64,000 nt of DNA from Branchipolynoe longqiensis (taxonomy: Eukaryota; Annelida; Polychaeta; Phyllodocida; Polynoidae). A model generated the notes under the pieces. That model was not told where the DNA came from and did no database searches. It was given only the letters and a program-made list of their open reading frames with translations. A program made the position numbers and the translations under genes. Shown here one piece after another: positions 54,794-64,000 of this stretch. Every line of letters begins with the position of its first letter. Within the stretch, counting starts at the first letter, position 1. Where the stretch lies: the NCBI GenBank assembly GCA_030323885.1, contig CM059187.1, positions 83,350,027 through 83,414,026 on the forward strand, written 5' to 3'.

Positions 54794-54838
<45 letters not shown>
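54791..54838. repeat. (TA)n microsatellite
   Basis: About 24 uninterrupted TA units directly right of the PatB-related mini-element. Confidence 0.97.
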
Positions 54839-54841
<3 letters not shown>

Positions 54842-55443
54842 CAGATACACTGCTACGCTTTGGCGCTGAAAAATAAATTCTATTAAATTGGAATGATTAA
54901 ATAAATTTAAAAAAGGTATTCGCATTGAACTTCCAAGTTGTGCCGATGCAATCTGCGACTATATGAGCGGGTGACTCTAATCGTCCACCTGCGCTTTTAA
55001 CTAGACGGATTCATGGGCAGCATGCTCTGACAGGTTCAATTCATTCTGAGCAATTCCGTGATGGCTTAGGCAGATAGATAGATATATTATAGAGTGCGGA
55101 GGCAAAGCGGGCGTGATAAGTATCAAAATGTATTAAAATGTGTCAAAGTGTTGCGATATCGGGTCAAAGGACGTCGGACGAACGGACATGAAACGGGCAT
55201 GAAACGGACATGAAACGGACATGAAACGCACATAAACGGATAACCAACAGATGAAACAAACTCAAACCGGACAAGAACCGTAGACGTCAATCCGGTGGCA
55301 TCCTTTCCAAGTTGTGTGCATGTTCAAAACTTGTAACGGATCGGGCCGGATATCAATGGATATCAATGGATATGCAACGGACACAAACCGGACTTTGCCA
55401 GATATCAACGGACTTTGTTCGGTTTCTTTCCGTTTCCCCCAAT
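54839..55443. other. No gene; ACGGACATGAA-type repeats
   Basis: From 55080 the sequence is rich in CGGACATGAAACGG and GGATATCAA words. These look like the subterminal repeats of a foldback element whose right end is CCGGTGATGTGTGACAG at 55444-55460. A left end was not identified. Confidence 0.55.
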
Positions 55444-55489
55444 CCGGTGATGTGTGACAGAGCCTAAAGCGGCTGTCACACATCACCGG
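55444..55489. repeat. 46-bp palindrome, 18-bp arms
   Basis: CCGGTGATGTGTGACAG and CTGTCACACATCACCGG face each other across GCCTAAAGCGG. The CTGTCACAC word is also the end of element G at 29098. Confidence 0.88.
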
Positions 55490-55612
55490 CAAGTATCACT
55501 TTTTATATCAATGGTTTGACTCGACTACAGTTCGAACCCGTCGGTTTGAATCCTACAAACTACCAAAACGGGAGATGTGCGCTCAACTCATTCGGCCATC
55601 CCCTCAGGTTAT
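55490..55612 (-). repeat. SINE-A copy, 5' part only
   Basis: CAAGTATCACTTTTTATATC, GGTTTGACTCGACTACAG and head CAACTCATTCGGCCATCCCC. The two GTTCGAACC/GGTTTGAATCC words form a duplicated B-box-like region, as in the 13.6-kb copy. Confidence 0.85.
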
Positions 55613-56039
55613 CATTGTGGAGGAACTTGCGCAGTATCCACCACCATCTCTCTTTGTACATGCGGGCAATATGATGATGACCCTTGAATATTATTGAGCT
55701 TGTCGAATTTTGCAACAGGATCTACTTCTGCATAGGCCTCAAGCTGCATATCGGAAAATACCGCCTACAATGAAGATGCTGGGGGCTCTGTGTGCATGAT
55801 ATGCACTGGCCCTCGGGGAATAGGAAGCATAGTCATGGAAATGTGTGGGCTAAGAGGCGCATCCGGGGGTGATGGGAGGGGGAGGTGGTGGTGGTGGTGG
55901 TGTGTGTGTGGGATTAGGACAGGATGTGCAATATGTTCATGAAATAGTGAATGGTAGACAGGAAGTGTGAACACTTATTTGTCTCTCATTTTTGCTTGAG
56001 TGCAAGTAAATATGCAACACAAGGAATAATTAGTAGCAT
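55613..56039. other. No gene seen
   Basis: A GGTGGTGGTGGTGGTGTGTG run near 55880-55910. No coding signal. Confidence 0.5.
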
Positions 56040-56438
56040 GTGGTGAATAGGGGGTCAAATTTCCCTGGATCATCAGCCCATGCTTTTTCTAATCTGTTCT
56101 TGAATGAATTTATTGACTCGTCATCAATAACATTTTGTCGGAGACTGTTCCATATATTTATGATCCTGTTTGAGAAACTGTGTTGCCTTAACTTTGAAAT
56201 GGCTCTGGGTTTTACTAGTTTGAGAGTATGGCCCCCGTCTGCCTTCTCTTTTATGCAAGGTGTAAAATTGGTTCATATCAATTTCATCAAAACCTTTCAT
56301 AATTTTAAATATTTCAATTATGTCACTTCTTTTCCTTCTGTAGGAAAGGGTAGGAAGTTTCAATTCTCTAAGCCGTTGTTCATAGGGTAAGTCCTTTATA
56401 TCTGAAACTGTACATGTAGATATCTCTCTACTTGTCAC
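56040..56438 (-). pseudogene. Jockey/CR1-type LINE pol, C-terminal fragment
   Basis: The minus-strand frame gives LPYEQRLRELKLPTLSYRRK with RSDIIEIFKIMKGF. After a shift of frame near 56178 it continues FSNRIINIWNSLRQNV, then INSFKNRLEKAW. Both blocks are characteristic of the end of animal non-LTR retrotransposon pol proteins (RL..L.LPSL..RR.R.D, then R..N.WNSLP..VV..... F K..L). One frameshift and 5' truncation make it dead. No poly(A) or clear tail follows at the low-coordinate side. Confidence 0.85.
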
Positions 56439-56705
56439 TTAGCCCTCAAGAGTGTGGACGTAAGGCATACAGCATAAGAACCGACACTTGATGTATTGTG
56501 GGAAAAGCCGACTAGTGCGATTCTTCGCCAATGCATAAATATACCAGAACAACAATAGGGTATGTTTTTGTTGTTGTTTTGTCAAAATGTTTATTCAGCT
56601 GAATAGGATCGTTATTAGTACGTAGTACTGGATTACTGTGTCGAGTTAGAACTTGCATCTCTCAAAAGTTGAGTATGCTACCATTATGCAATTAAACTAT
56701 ATTTG

Positions 56706-56978
56706 TATATATATATGAGACTGTCTGAAAAGGTGCTAAGCAATATGGGACAACACTTTGTCAATAGTAACGATCAACATATTATCTGCTTATGCATTTT
56801 CTCAGGATAAACTGATTTGTTTTTTACATGGTGTTTCATAATCCAAATAGAATACATATTGATTTGAAGCAAATATCCTTGTGTTTTCAGTGTAATTTTG
56901 TCTGTGCTGTTTTGTGTCAATTGTTACAATGGACAAAAAAAAAAGAGTTATCACCTTTTGAGACAGGCTCATATATAT
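56706..56978. mobile_element. ~270-bp MITE, mariner-like ends
   Basis: TATATATGAGACTGTCTGAA with AAGGTGCTAA on the left and TTATCACCTTTTGAGACAGG with CTCATATATA on the right are inverted repeats of about 30 bp with three mismatches. The ends lie in TA-rich sequence, suiting TA target preference. An outer pair of inverted words (ATGTTTATTCAGCTGAATA near 56588, TTGGCTGAATAAACATTTT near 57014) suggests nesting in another foldback. Confidence 0.75.
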
Positions 56979-57308
56979 ACTAACCGGAAGACCAGTGCTG
57001 AACAAAGAAATGTTTGGCTGAATAAACATTTTAAGCAAACAAAATAAATGTATGCACTACTTTTTGTGTATATACCTACGTTGGGGAAACCGGGTCTAAA
57101 CAAACATTTGTTCAGCCGAATACAAATGTTAACAAAAGCCAATCAAAACAGGTCCTATAGTTGTTCCGGTATATGCTGCCATGATGGAAAATCCCAATAA
57201 ACCACCAAAGAAGTTGCTTACTGAATAAAGATACAGGTTACTAAAATAAAAATATAATATCAGTCAGTGACCCCATTAGGGATGTCATCTGTGTTAATGC
57301 ATCACTAC

Positions 57309-57633
57309 CACCTGGGCCACATTCAGGGTCCGTCTTGGAGGCGCCTCAGCGACGTCTCGGCGATGCTTTTTGGCTTAAATCCGTTCAGGGTGCATCTCGG
57401 CGACGTCTCGGCGATGCCTCCCTTTTCAATCAGGAGACAAAAAGCGCCTCGAAAATGGCCGCCGTGTCCAGTGGTTTCAGGCAATCACAGCGCAGCTTTT
57501 CCATTGCAAATGGCCACCGCCTATGGGGGCAGCCATTTTCGAGACAACAAACTGCCTTTGCCGTTCAGACTAGCATGATGTCAGGCCCGTTGCCGAGGCG
57601 CCTCCGAGATGGAGCCTGAACGCGGCCCAGGTG
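57309..57633. mobile_element. 325-bp MITE with ~45-bp TIRs
   Basis: Left CACCTGGGCCACATTCAGGG to GGAGGCGCCTCAGCGACG is mirrored on the right by CGTTGCCGAGGCGCCTCC to CGCGGCCCAGGTG. GC-rich with paired words AAAATGGCCGCCG and GCAGCCATTTTCG inside, so it can fold nearly end to end. No clear target duplication and no coding capacity. Confidence 0.83.
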
Positions 57634-57698
57634 TCGCATGGTTCAGTCAGATGATGGTGGCATATCTACGTTACAAAGAAATTCATTTATTTTAATTA

Positions 57699-57740
57699 TT
57701 AAAGCTGCATAAACAGATGAAAGCGTCTAATTTTCGAAAT
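57699..57740. mobile_element. TTAA MITE remnant, left end only
   Basis: TTAA at 57699-57702 then AGCTGCATAAACAGATGAAA, the family's left end, cut off by the SINE-A insertion that follows. Confidence 0.65.
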
Positions 57741-58000
57741 TGGTTGTTTGGATGGTTGTTGGAGTTTTATATCCTGGCAACAGCTAAGGTCGTATCAGGA
57801 TGGGGACGGACTTGTGACAGTGCACTCTCATGGCAAGTTTATAGTGTTGCCCCACTGGGATACCAGGATGCCAACACCATGACTTGATATCCCACTTAGT
57901 CACATTATCCTGATACTGATCCAACCCATCCTTGGATTATCCTAATAATGCCGAGCGCCTGGATATGAAGCGACAAGTATCAACTGTGTACATCATGAGG
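57741..58000 (-). repeat. SINE-A copy, head lost
   Basis: TTGTTTGGATGGTTGTTGGAG, TTGTGACAGTGC, CAGTCACATTATCCTG -like site (CTTAGTCACATTATCCTGATA) and AAGCGACAAGTATCAACTG. The Ngaro site is empty. Confidence 0.88.
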
Positions 58001-58336
58001 TACTTAGTTTGATTTACGCTGACATATGCAATTTAGATACTGGTGCAGTCATTACCCGTATATTCCTGTTTTGTGCTAAAATGGATACAACACAGTTCGT
58101 ATCCAGCATTTTGTTTTGTACACTGAGGTTATCTTGACCTGTTGCTGATGTATCCAAAGTTAACCCTATAGAATAGAAATTAAAAGCAGTTTTATTATGC
58201 AACCTTAATATACTGAAACTTGGGTATTAAACTTAGTTATAGAAACAGTATAGGACATCCTGGGAACTATACCAGTCATTAAGAATTTTCATTAATAATA
58301 AATGTGTACCTTCACAGAGAGAAACATCAAGGCTAA
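58001..58336. other. No gene seen
   Basis: AT-rich unique-looking sequence. Confidence 0.5.
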
Positions 58337-58440
58337 ACCGGACGCGGTGGCCCAAGCGGCAGAGCGCGGGCTTCCCGTGCGGGAGGTCGGAGGTTCGAAT
58401 ATTTGTCGCTACCTAACCTGGTGCTCAGGATTAATGTCCC
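58337..58440 (+). repeat. SINE with a third tRNA-like head, truncated
   Basis: GGACGCGGTGGCCCAAGCGG with CAGAGCGCGG (A box) and GGAGGTTCGAATA (B box), then TTTGTCGCTACCTAACCTGG, the SINE-A body. It ends where element G' begins at 58441. Another SINE-A relative with a different head. Confidence 0.8.
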
Positions 58441-58747
58441 GGTCACATACACGTCAGTGGACGTAGTTCAACCCTAGTTGAACGTAGGATAGATTAACGT
58501 GGGTCAAACGTGCTATCACTACATTAAACTATGTTAAGGTACGGCAGGTTTTGGTTGATGACCCACCTAATAGTATGGATAAATATGTTAAGGTACGGAT
58601 CCCGGTATGTTATGGTACAGATCCCAGTTTGTCCAACTATGTTGAACTATGTTGAACTACGTTGAACTATGTTGAACTATGTTGAACTACATTACCCTCC
58701 ACTACGTTCTAATAGGTTCAACTTTGTCCACTAATGGATATGTGACC
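58441..58747. mobile_element. Foldback element G' (TTGAACTA-rich)
   Basis: Ends GGTCACATACACGTCAGTGG and CCACTAATGGATATGTGACC are imperfect inverted repeats. The interior repeats TATGTTGAACTACGTTGAAC, echoing the GAACGTAGTG words of element G. A related TAGGTTAAACTAGG run follows at 58977-59010 outside the element. No target duplication was clear. Confidence 0.75.
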
Positions 58748-58775
58748 ACTGCAGAACAGCCAAGGTTTTGTGCAG

Positions 58776-58838
58776 GATGCTAGAGTATGCTAGAGTATGC
58801 TAGAGTATGCTAGAGTAGGCTAGAGTATGCTAGAGTAC
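58776..58838. repeat. Decamer array (AGAGTATGCT)
   Basis: Six units of GCTAGAGTAT, one with GGC instead of TGC. Confidence 0.95.
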
Positions 58839-59043
58839 ATTATCATCAAGGAGGCTATGTCTGCCTCAAACGTACCTCTCTTTTGAACATGCCCAAAGCT
58901 TAAATCGGAAAGCACTGCCCACAGACATTCTTATCACATTCTCATCACGGAGGAGTACAGATGCCAGTACATTGCACTAGGTTAAACTAGGTTAAACTAG
59001 GTTCACCTACATTAGCCTCCACTACGTTCAACTACGTTCACTA

Positions 59044-59265
59044 ACGGGGCATACTAGGATAGGATAAGGTCTGGTCAGCACAGTGTCATGATAATATGAC
59101 AAGTAGGATATTGGGTCATGGTGCCGGTGACCTGGTCCCTCAGTGGGGTAGCACCATAAGGACCGTATGAGTGTGTACTGAGTGTGTATTTGTACCCATC
59201 CTGATATAACCTTACATGTTGCTAGGATATCAAGCAATAACAAACACCAAACAAAACAAACAACA
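59044..59265 (+). repeat. SINE-A copy, 3' half only
   Basis: ACTAGGATAGGATAAGGTC, AGTGTCATGATAATATGAC, GGTCATGGTGCCGGTGACC and a CAAACAAAACAAACAAC tail. Confidence 0.85.
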
Positions 59266-59517
59266 TTAAAGCTATGTTACTGTACAAGAGCATGAGGACA
59301 AAAGTAACAGGATTAGTGCAGTACTGAATAGGCAGGTGTCACTGTGAATCGTTTCAGCATCAGATACATGTTTTACATCAGATCCTGATACTGATACAGG
59401 CCACTTGAGCAGGTTTCTATTTCTAATGTGCACATTTGATTTTTATCTGCAAGTTATCGTTCATACCAGCCTCATTTTCCTTAGTGTTTCCCTGTTTGCT
59501 TGTAGTAGCAAAAATAC

Positions 59518-60370
59518 AATCCATGCACACACACAAAAACACACCAACCAAAACATAAACAAAAAAGCAAGCAGTTGTGTAAAAGGGACCAGGTTACATG
59601 GACGCTAGAAATCTCCTGCAACGCCTCATTCTTTTGCAAAGATCAGAGGTCAACCTCGCGTCGTTCCCCACGTCTGATCCGCCCCACATCCCATGGTGGG
59701 TGGGTGTGGGTGGGGGGTGGCGTGGGGGGAGAGGTGGTGGCGGGTCGTAGTAATAACCGTCGGGGGGTGGAGGATGATGGGATGGGGGGGGGGGGGGGGC
59801 TCTGGTGCGTACGCCTACCTCAGACAGCTGCGCACATGTTCATATGTGGGAGGACATTAAATATTATGTGTCCTGTAGATGGCAGCACTAATCCGACTGA
59901 CGCTGCTGATAACTCCTGCAGTAAAAAGGAGCTAACGCCGTGAGTCCTGAATGACTTCGCCGCTGCCTGAACTCTGTAATTGGACTCCTCCCCTCCCCTC
60001 CCCCCACCCCCTAGAACCCTTCACCAACTGTCTGGCCCACCAAATCCCCCCCCCCCCCCCCCCCCCCCCACACAACTCTTCACTAACTACCTGGCACGCA
60101 ATCCCCCCTCCTTTCCCCTCCCCTCCCATACCCTCCCCATCCCTCCCCTCACCCCCTCCCCACCGCCCTCATGACATAAATACTCCCGGAGGAGCTCATT
60201 TCCGACAGTGCGTTACTTCACGTCCGCCGTGACCTAATTTGAAAGGGGTTTCCCCCTTTTTATATATAGAGATTAGGCACGCAGATTGCAAGCCGCTTCC
60301 CTGGTATTCTGAGCTGGATGAACGGAGAATACAACATTACTTATTTGTACATTCCATCATTGCATTCATG
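59518..60370. repeat. Dispersed duplication, copy 1 (partner 61741-62125)
   Basis: Left block CAATCCATGCACACACAC to GCAAAGATCAGAGGTCA and right block GGAGGAGCTCATTTCCGA to GATTAGGCACGC both occur at 61741-62125. Here they are separated by ~500 bp of G-rich (59700-59800) and C-rich sequence, including a C24 run at 60046-60069. Confidence 0.87.
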
Positions 60371-60419
60371 GGTTTTGCTTGTTGAGGTTCTACATCCTAC
60401 CAAAATCTACGATCAGGAT

Positions 60420-60700
60420 GACCATTCGGGGTGGTCGAACGAGTTGAGCGTCCGTCTCCTGCTTTGGGAGATGAGTTTGTGGGTTTGAACCCTGGTGGAG
60501 TCAAACCAACAAATTGAAAATTGATACTTGTCGCTTCCTAGCCTGGTGCTTGGTATTACTAGGATAGGTCAAGGAGTGGTTTGCTCAGTGTCAGGGTAAT
60601 GTGAATGAGTGGGATATCAGGACATGGTGCTGACAGCCACAAGTCAGTACCCATCCTGACATGATATTGCTAGGCCGTAAAACAACAACAAACAAACGAT
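60420..60700 (+). repeat. SINE-A copy, internal deletion
   Basis: Head GGGTGGTCGAACGAGTTGAG, B box GGGTTTGAACCC, body to GGACATGGTGCTGACAGCC, then directly CACAAGTCAGTACCC and an ACAACAACAAACAAACG tail. About 70 bp of the 3' body is missing. Confidence 0.88.
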
Positions 60701-60890
60701 CAGGATGGGTACCTATTCGTGACAATGCGCACTCATGGCGACTTCATAATGCTGCCCCACGGTGAGACCAGGCTGTGGCACCACGACCTAATTTCCAACT
60801 CAGACACATTATCCTAAGACTGAACTAACCAATTGTTCCCCTCTCTTAGAAATGCTAGCCGCCATGCCAGGTAGCAATCACCATCAATTG
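60701..60890 (-). repeat. SINE-A copy, head lost, inverted to its neighbour
   Basis: TCAGGATGGGTACC, GACAATGCGCACTCATGG, CACATTATCCTAAGACTG. It meets the previous plus-strand copy 3' end to 3' end, making a long inverted repeat. Confidence 0.85.
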
Positions 60891-61059
60891 TGTACACTCT
60901 AATTTCAGAATTTATTTCACACTTCAATTTACTATATAAACCATTTACAATGTTTCTTTGTAAATAACAATATACAACTGTAACAGTTATGGTCAGAAAA
61001 CCAGTGCTACAGCCCTGAATAAAGTTGATTTACCAAAACAGAAAACAACCAAAAAGTAA

Positions 61060-61136
61060 TTGTTCGAATTCTCAACGTTTTATCGGTACGGGAAGCCTGC
61101 GCTCTACCGATTCAGCTATTGCGTCCAGTCAGCATG
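61060..61136 (-). repeat. tRNA-like SINE head fragment
   Basis: The minus strand reads GGACGCAATAGCTGAATCGG with TAGAGCGCAGGC (A box) and GAATTCGAAC (B box). A short unrelated tail follows. Probably a truncated SINE. Confidence 0.6.
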
Positions 61137-61740
61137 CATCATCATCATCATCATCATGCTGTCAGTCGCAATGCGACAAAGACTGCTTTCATTACTTGAC
61201 TGCCGCTCTTGTGTGGTTGTACATTTCATGAAAACTGCCTGCAAAAGTGTTTATGTGCTGCTGGCTTTTGCAAATTACCAGCGGCACTCTCTCGGGGAGC
61301 AAATAGAGCTTTCACACCAGCAAGAACATGTCAAGAGTGGCGCAAAACTATTTGTCCCTGCAGTGGCTGGTCGGGAGATGTTGGGAGTTCCATACATCAA
61401 ATGCTCTTAATGCTGCCACAGTGACATGGTTTTCTGTTTAGGGTTTGCTCCCTTATGCCTGGTACACACCCAGTGTATACGATTCGCGCACTAAAACTCG
61501 CGACTCGACCCGACCCGCTTAAAACTGAAAACGGGCCGATTAATTTTTTGAATCGCGAATCGCAATCATAATCGGCCCGTTTTAGCCCTAAAACTGAGTT
61601 TTATACGCTAATCGCAAGCATCTAGTGTGTGCGGGGGTCGCACACCTAACGACTAAAACTCAGTTTTTTGCGTGAAACGGGCAGTTTTAGATCATATACG
61701 GGAGGTGTGTACTAGGCATTAGCCTTCGGTTCTGTCAAAC
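61137..61740 (-). repeat. SINE-D copy carrying a MITE
   Basis: From CATCATCATCATCATGCTG (tail, read in reverse) through GACTGCTTTCATTACTTGAC to TGTTTAGGGTTTGCTCCCTTA, then the 263-bp MITE, then TTAGCCTTCGGTTCTG. The copy near 63540 has GCTCCCTTAGCCTTCGG uninterrupted. Confidence 0.88.
61456..61718. mobile_element. 263-bp MITE with TTA duplication
   Basis: Ends TGCCTGGTACACACC and GGTGTGTACTAGGCA are inverted repeats, flanked by TTA at 61453-61455 and 61719-61721. Interior has inverted words AAAACGGGCCGATTA and TAATCGGCCCGTTTTAG. The empty site at 63529-63556 proves the boundaries. TTA duplication is typical of PIF/Harbinger-like transposons. Confidence 0.92.
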
Positions 61741-62125
61741 ACAATCCATGCACACACACAAAAACACACCAACCAAAACATAAAAGCAAGCGGTTGCGTA
61801 AACCAACGAGGTTACATGGACGCTAGAAATCTCCTGCAACACCTCATTCTTTTTGCAAAGATCAGAGGTCAGCATGCATGGGTGACAATAAGGATGGGTA
61901 TGTCCCTCTTCCTACCATCCACCATGAAAGATACACTCGGAGGAGCTCATTTCCGAGAGTGCATCAATTCATATCCACCGGCACCTAATTTCAAGCGGGT
62001 TCCCCCCGCCCCCATTTTATTTCAAGATTAGGCACACATATTCCAAGTCGTCTCCCTTGTATTCGGACCTGCACGAACGAAGCAAACAGTATTGTTTATT
62101 CATTCACTCCAACACTGCATGCATG
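61741..62125. repeat. Dispersed duplication, copy 2
   Basis: Partner of 59518-60370 with the G/C-rich middle absent. ACGCTAGAAATCTCCTGCAA and GGAGGAGCTCATTTCCGA mark the two blocks. Confidence 0.87.
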
Positions 62126-62329
62126 GGTGATTACTGGGACGGGGAGCTTTCTCCAGCATAAGGAGCCCAGTAGTACTCCATTTAAGGGTTCATGTGTCTG
62201 GAGGGTCGGTGTGATACATGTGTGTGGGGGTGGGGTGGAGGTGGGTGGGTCAAGGTTGTAAGGTGAGGAGCACACAAACAACTAAACAGGCACACTGCCC
62301 CAGCAATATGGGTGATTAATTTATGTTTG

Positions 62330-62634
62330 AAGTTTTACGTCCTGGCAACATCTAAGGTCATATCAGGACAGGTACGGACTTATGACAGTGCGCGCACATG
62401 GTGACTCCACTGGGAGATCAGACCGCCAGTACCATGAACTGATATCCCACTCAGTTACAGTATCCTGACACTGAGCCAACCAGTCATTGCCTTATCCTAA
62501 TAATGCTGAGCGTTTGGCTAGGAAGCGACACATATTAATTTTGAAGTTATTGGTTTGAGTCGACCATGGTTCGAACCCCATGCTCTACCAAAACGAGAGA
62601 TGTATGCTTAACTCATTTGGCCATCCGGTCGGGT
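62330..62634 (-). repeat. SINE-A copy, near full length
   Basis: TTTGAAGTTTTACGTCCTGG, GACAGTGCGCGCACATGG, CAGTTACAGTATCCTGACAC, TTAGGAAGCGACA -like body and head CATTTGGCCATCCGGTCGGG. Confidence 0.88.
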
Positions 62635-62807
62635 AAACAACACCAAGGCAATATTGACACAGCCTCGTAGATCAACCATGCAGTGCTGCTTTCAGTGTGA
62701 CACTATGCCACATGAGACGTGCAAAGAACAGCCGTGTGCAAGAACAGTAAATTACTCCAATGCAAAAATGATTAAAATCAAGCAAAATCCAATAACTTTA
62801 ATGTTGC

Positions 62808-63136
62808 ATAGCCCGATAAAAGCATTACATTTTCAAACTCAAAACACTTATTTAGATTCGAATATACATATCTAACTTAGATACTGGTGCACTTCTTAAG
62901 TATGTTGTGCTACATAGAACACTAGGCTAAGTCAATTAAACATAACCTGTTACTGCTGAAGCCTATGGGGTCAAAGTTTGGCAAGCATGCCAACACTAAT
63001 TTTGTACGTTTACACTTCAAATATCTCCTAAGTTAGTTATTATAACCAACATGTAAGATAAATAGTAACGATCGACCTAATATATTTATCTCAGAAAATG
63101 ACTGAAACTTAACACCCTAGGACTATGCAACTTTAA
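62808..63136. mobile_element. TTAA-flanked MITE, copy 5
   Basis: TTAA at 62808-62811 then TGTTGCATAGCCCGATAAAA; right end GGACTATGCAACT then TTAA at 63133-63136. Interior ACACTTCAAATATCTCC matches the other copies. Confidence 0.83.
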
Positions 63137-63231
63137 GGGCATATACAATTTTCTCTAGAATATCGAAATTCCACATGCAGAAAGATGCTATTGACAAAGA
63201 CGATTATTTTGTTTTCTGATGCAGGTCATTC

Positions 63232-63560
63232 ATCATCATCATTATGCTGTCGGTCGAGATGCGACAAAGACTGTCTTCATTACTTGACTGCCGCTCTTGT
63301 GCGGTTGTACATTTCATGAAAGCTGCCTGCAAAAGTGTTGAAGTGCTGATGGCTTTTGCCAGTTACCAGCGGCACTCTCTCGGGGAGCAAATAGAGGTTT
63401 CACACTGGCAAGAACATGTGAAGACAGGCGCAAAACTATTTGTCCCTGCAGTGGCTGGTCGGGAGATGTTGGGAGTTCCATACATCAACCGCCCTTAATG
63501 CTGCCACAGTGACATGGTTTTTCTGTTTAGGGTTTGCTCCCTTAGCCTTCGGTTCTGTCA
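63232..63560 (-). repeat. SINE-D copy, uninterrupted
   Basis: CATCATCATTATGCTGTCGG to GGTTTGCTCCCTTAGCC and TTCGGTTCTGTCAA. Serves as the empty-site reference for the MITE at 61456. The antisense frame 63244-63498 is open. Confidence 0.9.
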
Positions 63561-64000
63561 AGAACCTGTACCACAAGGCAGTGGTTTACAACTCTGCAGG
63601 GCAGGGGCGTCAAACTCCCTGAGGTATTGCAATACCTGCATACATACTGCTGTATAGTGCTGGCATAAACACATGCTACATCCTCACATAACCTTCCCAC
63701 CCAAGTAACGGAAGCGACAGGTAATGCGTGAGCCAGGGACAATTAGAAATTTGAGCGGGAGTTGAGATGTTTGATTGACCCATGATGTTTGATTGATGCA
63801 GGTAAGTATAACATATTTGGATGAATTTTATGCGGGGAGATGTGGAAAAGGTTTACCATACCATACCTACTCTTCCTGTATTATTAAATTGCTGAAACCA
63901 AATCACTTATCTAGGGTTCAGTATAAACAAATCATAGCGGTATCAATCAATCAGGTAATAGTTAGTTAATCAGTAGTAAAGGGGTTAATAGACATGAAAC
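63561..64000. other. No gene seen to the window end
   Basis: Unique-looking sequence with no recognised repeat. Confidence 0.5.

Noticed and set aside
1..64000. CRISPR-like arrays or bacterial operons
   Set aside because: Tandem repeats here lack unique spacers, and all recognisable genes are eukaryotic retrotransposon genes.

Overview
The window looks like repeat-rich intergenic or intronic DNA from a metazoan, most likely a marine invertebrate and plausibly a mollusc. The organism call is low confidence and rests only on the repeat landscape: tRNA-derived SINEs, RTE-type and Jockey/CR1-type LINE tails, several tyrosine-recombinase (YR) retrotransposons, terminal-inverted-repeat (TIR) elements and minisatellites. 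I recognise no host protein-coding exon and no free-standing functional RNA gene. The only convincing coding sequences belong to mobile elements.

The centrepiece is three YR retrotransposons with split direct repeats in the order A1-[body]-B1-A2-B2. NgaroA (2857-5538) is a deleted copy that keeps a frameshifted gag. PatB (15550-19361) is a deleted DIRS/PAT-like copy with a gag-pol frame broken only by two TGA codons, joined directly to the C-terminus of a recombinase. NgaroC (38095-43717) appears full length, with open gag, RT-RNase H and YR frames and almost identical repeats. Gag of NgaroA and NgaroC are clear homologues, yet their terminal repeats differ. Both sit at exactly the same internal position of a tRNA-derived SINE (SINE-A), at ATT^ATCC, without a target duplication. 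A 71-bp shrunken NgaroA (30954-31024) and a 187-bp shrunken PatB-like element (54607-54793) are also present.

Layout. 0-2.7 kb: C-rich minisatellite, a tandem duplication and SINE-B copies. 2.7-5.7 kb: NgaroA inside SINE-A. 6.2-8.0 kb: CACTCACC and CAGCCA arrays. 8.2-8.7 kb: foldback element. 9.3-14.6 kb: TTAA-flanked MITEs and a 2.1-kb decamer satellite. 15.5-19.4 kb: PatB. 20.5-23 kb: a 26-bp array and a diverged duplication. 23-28 kb: SINEs and a four-unit ~206-bp array. 29-31.8 kb: ACGT-rich foldback, TTAA MITEs and another nested MITE. 33.5-37.8 kb: SINEs, an RTE-like LINE tail and a second foldback copy. 38-43.9 kb: NgaroC inside SINE-A. 44-48 kb: AT-rich DNA with few recognisable repeats. 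48-64 kb: tandem duplications, RTE and Jockey/CR1 LINE tails, SINEs and several MITEs.

How the parts interact. SINE-A serves as a target for the Ngaro elements. SINE-D shares its 3' tail with an RTE-like LINE, the usual arrangement for trans-mobilisation. Small non-autonomous YR elements keep only the terminal sequences that a recombinase would need. Family names such as SINE-A and NgaroA are local labels used only here.
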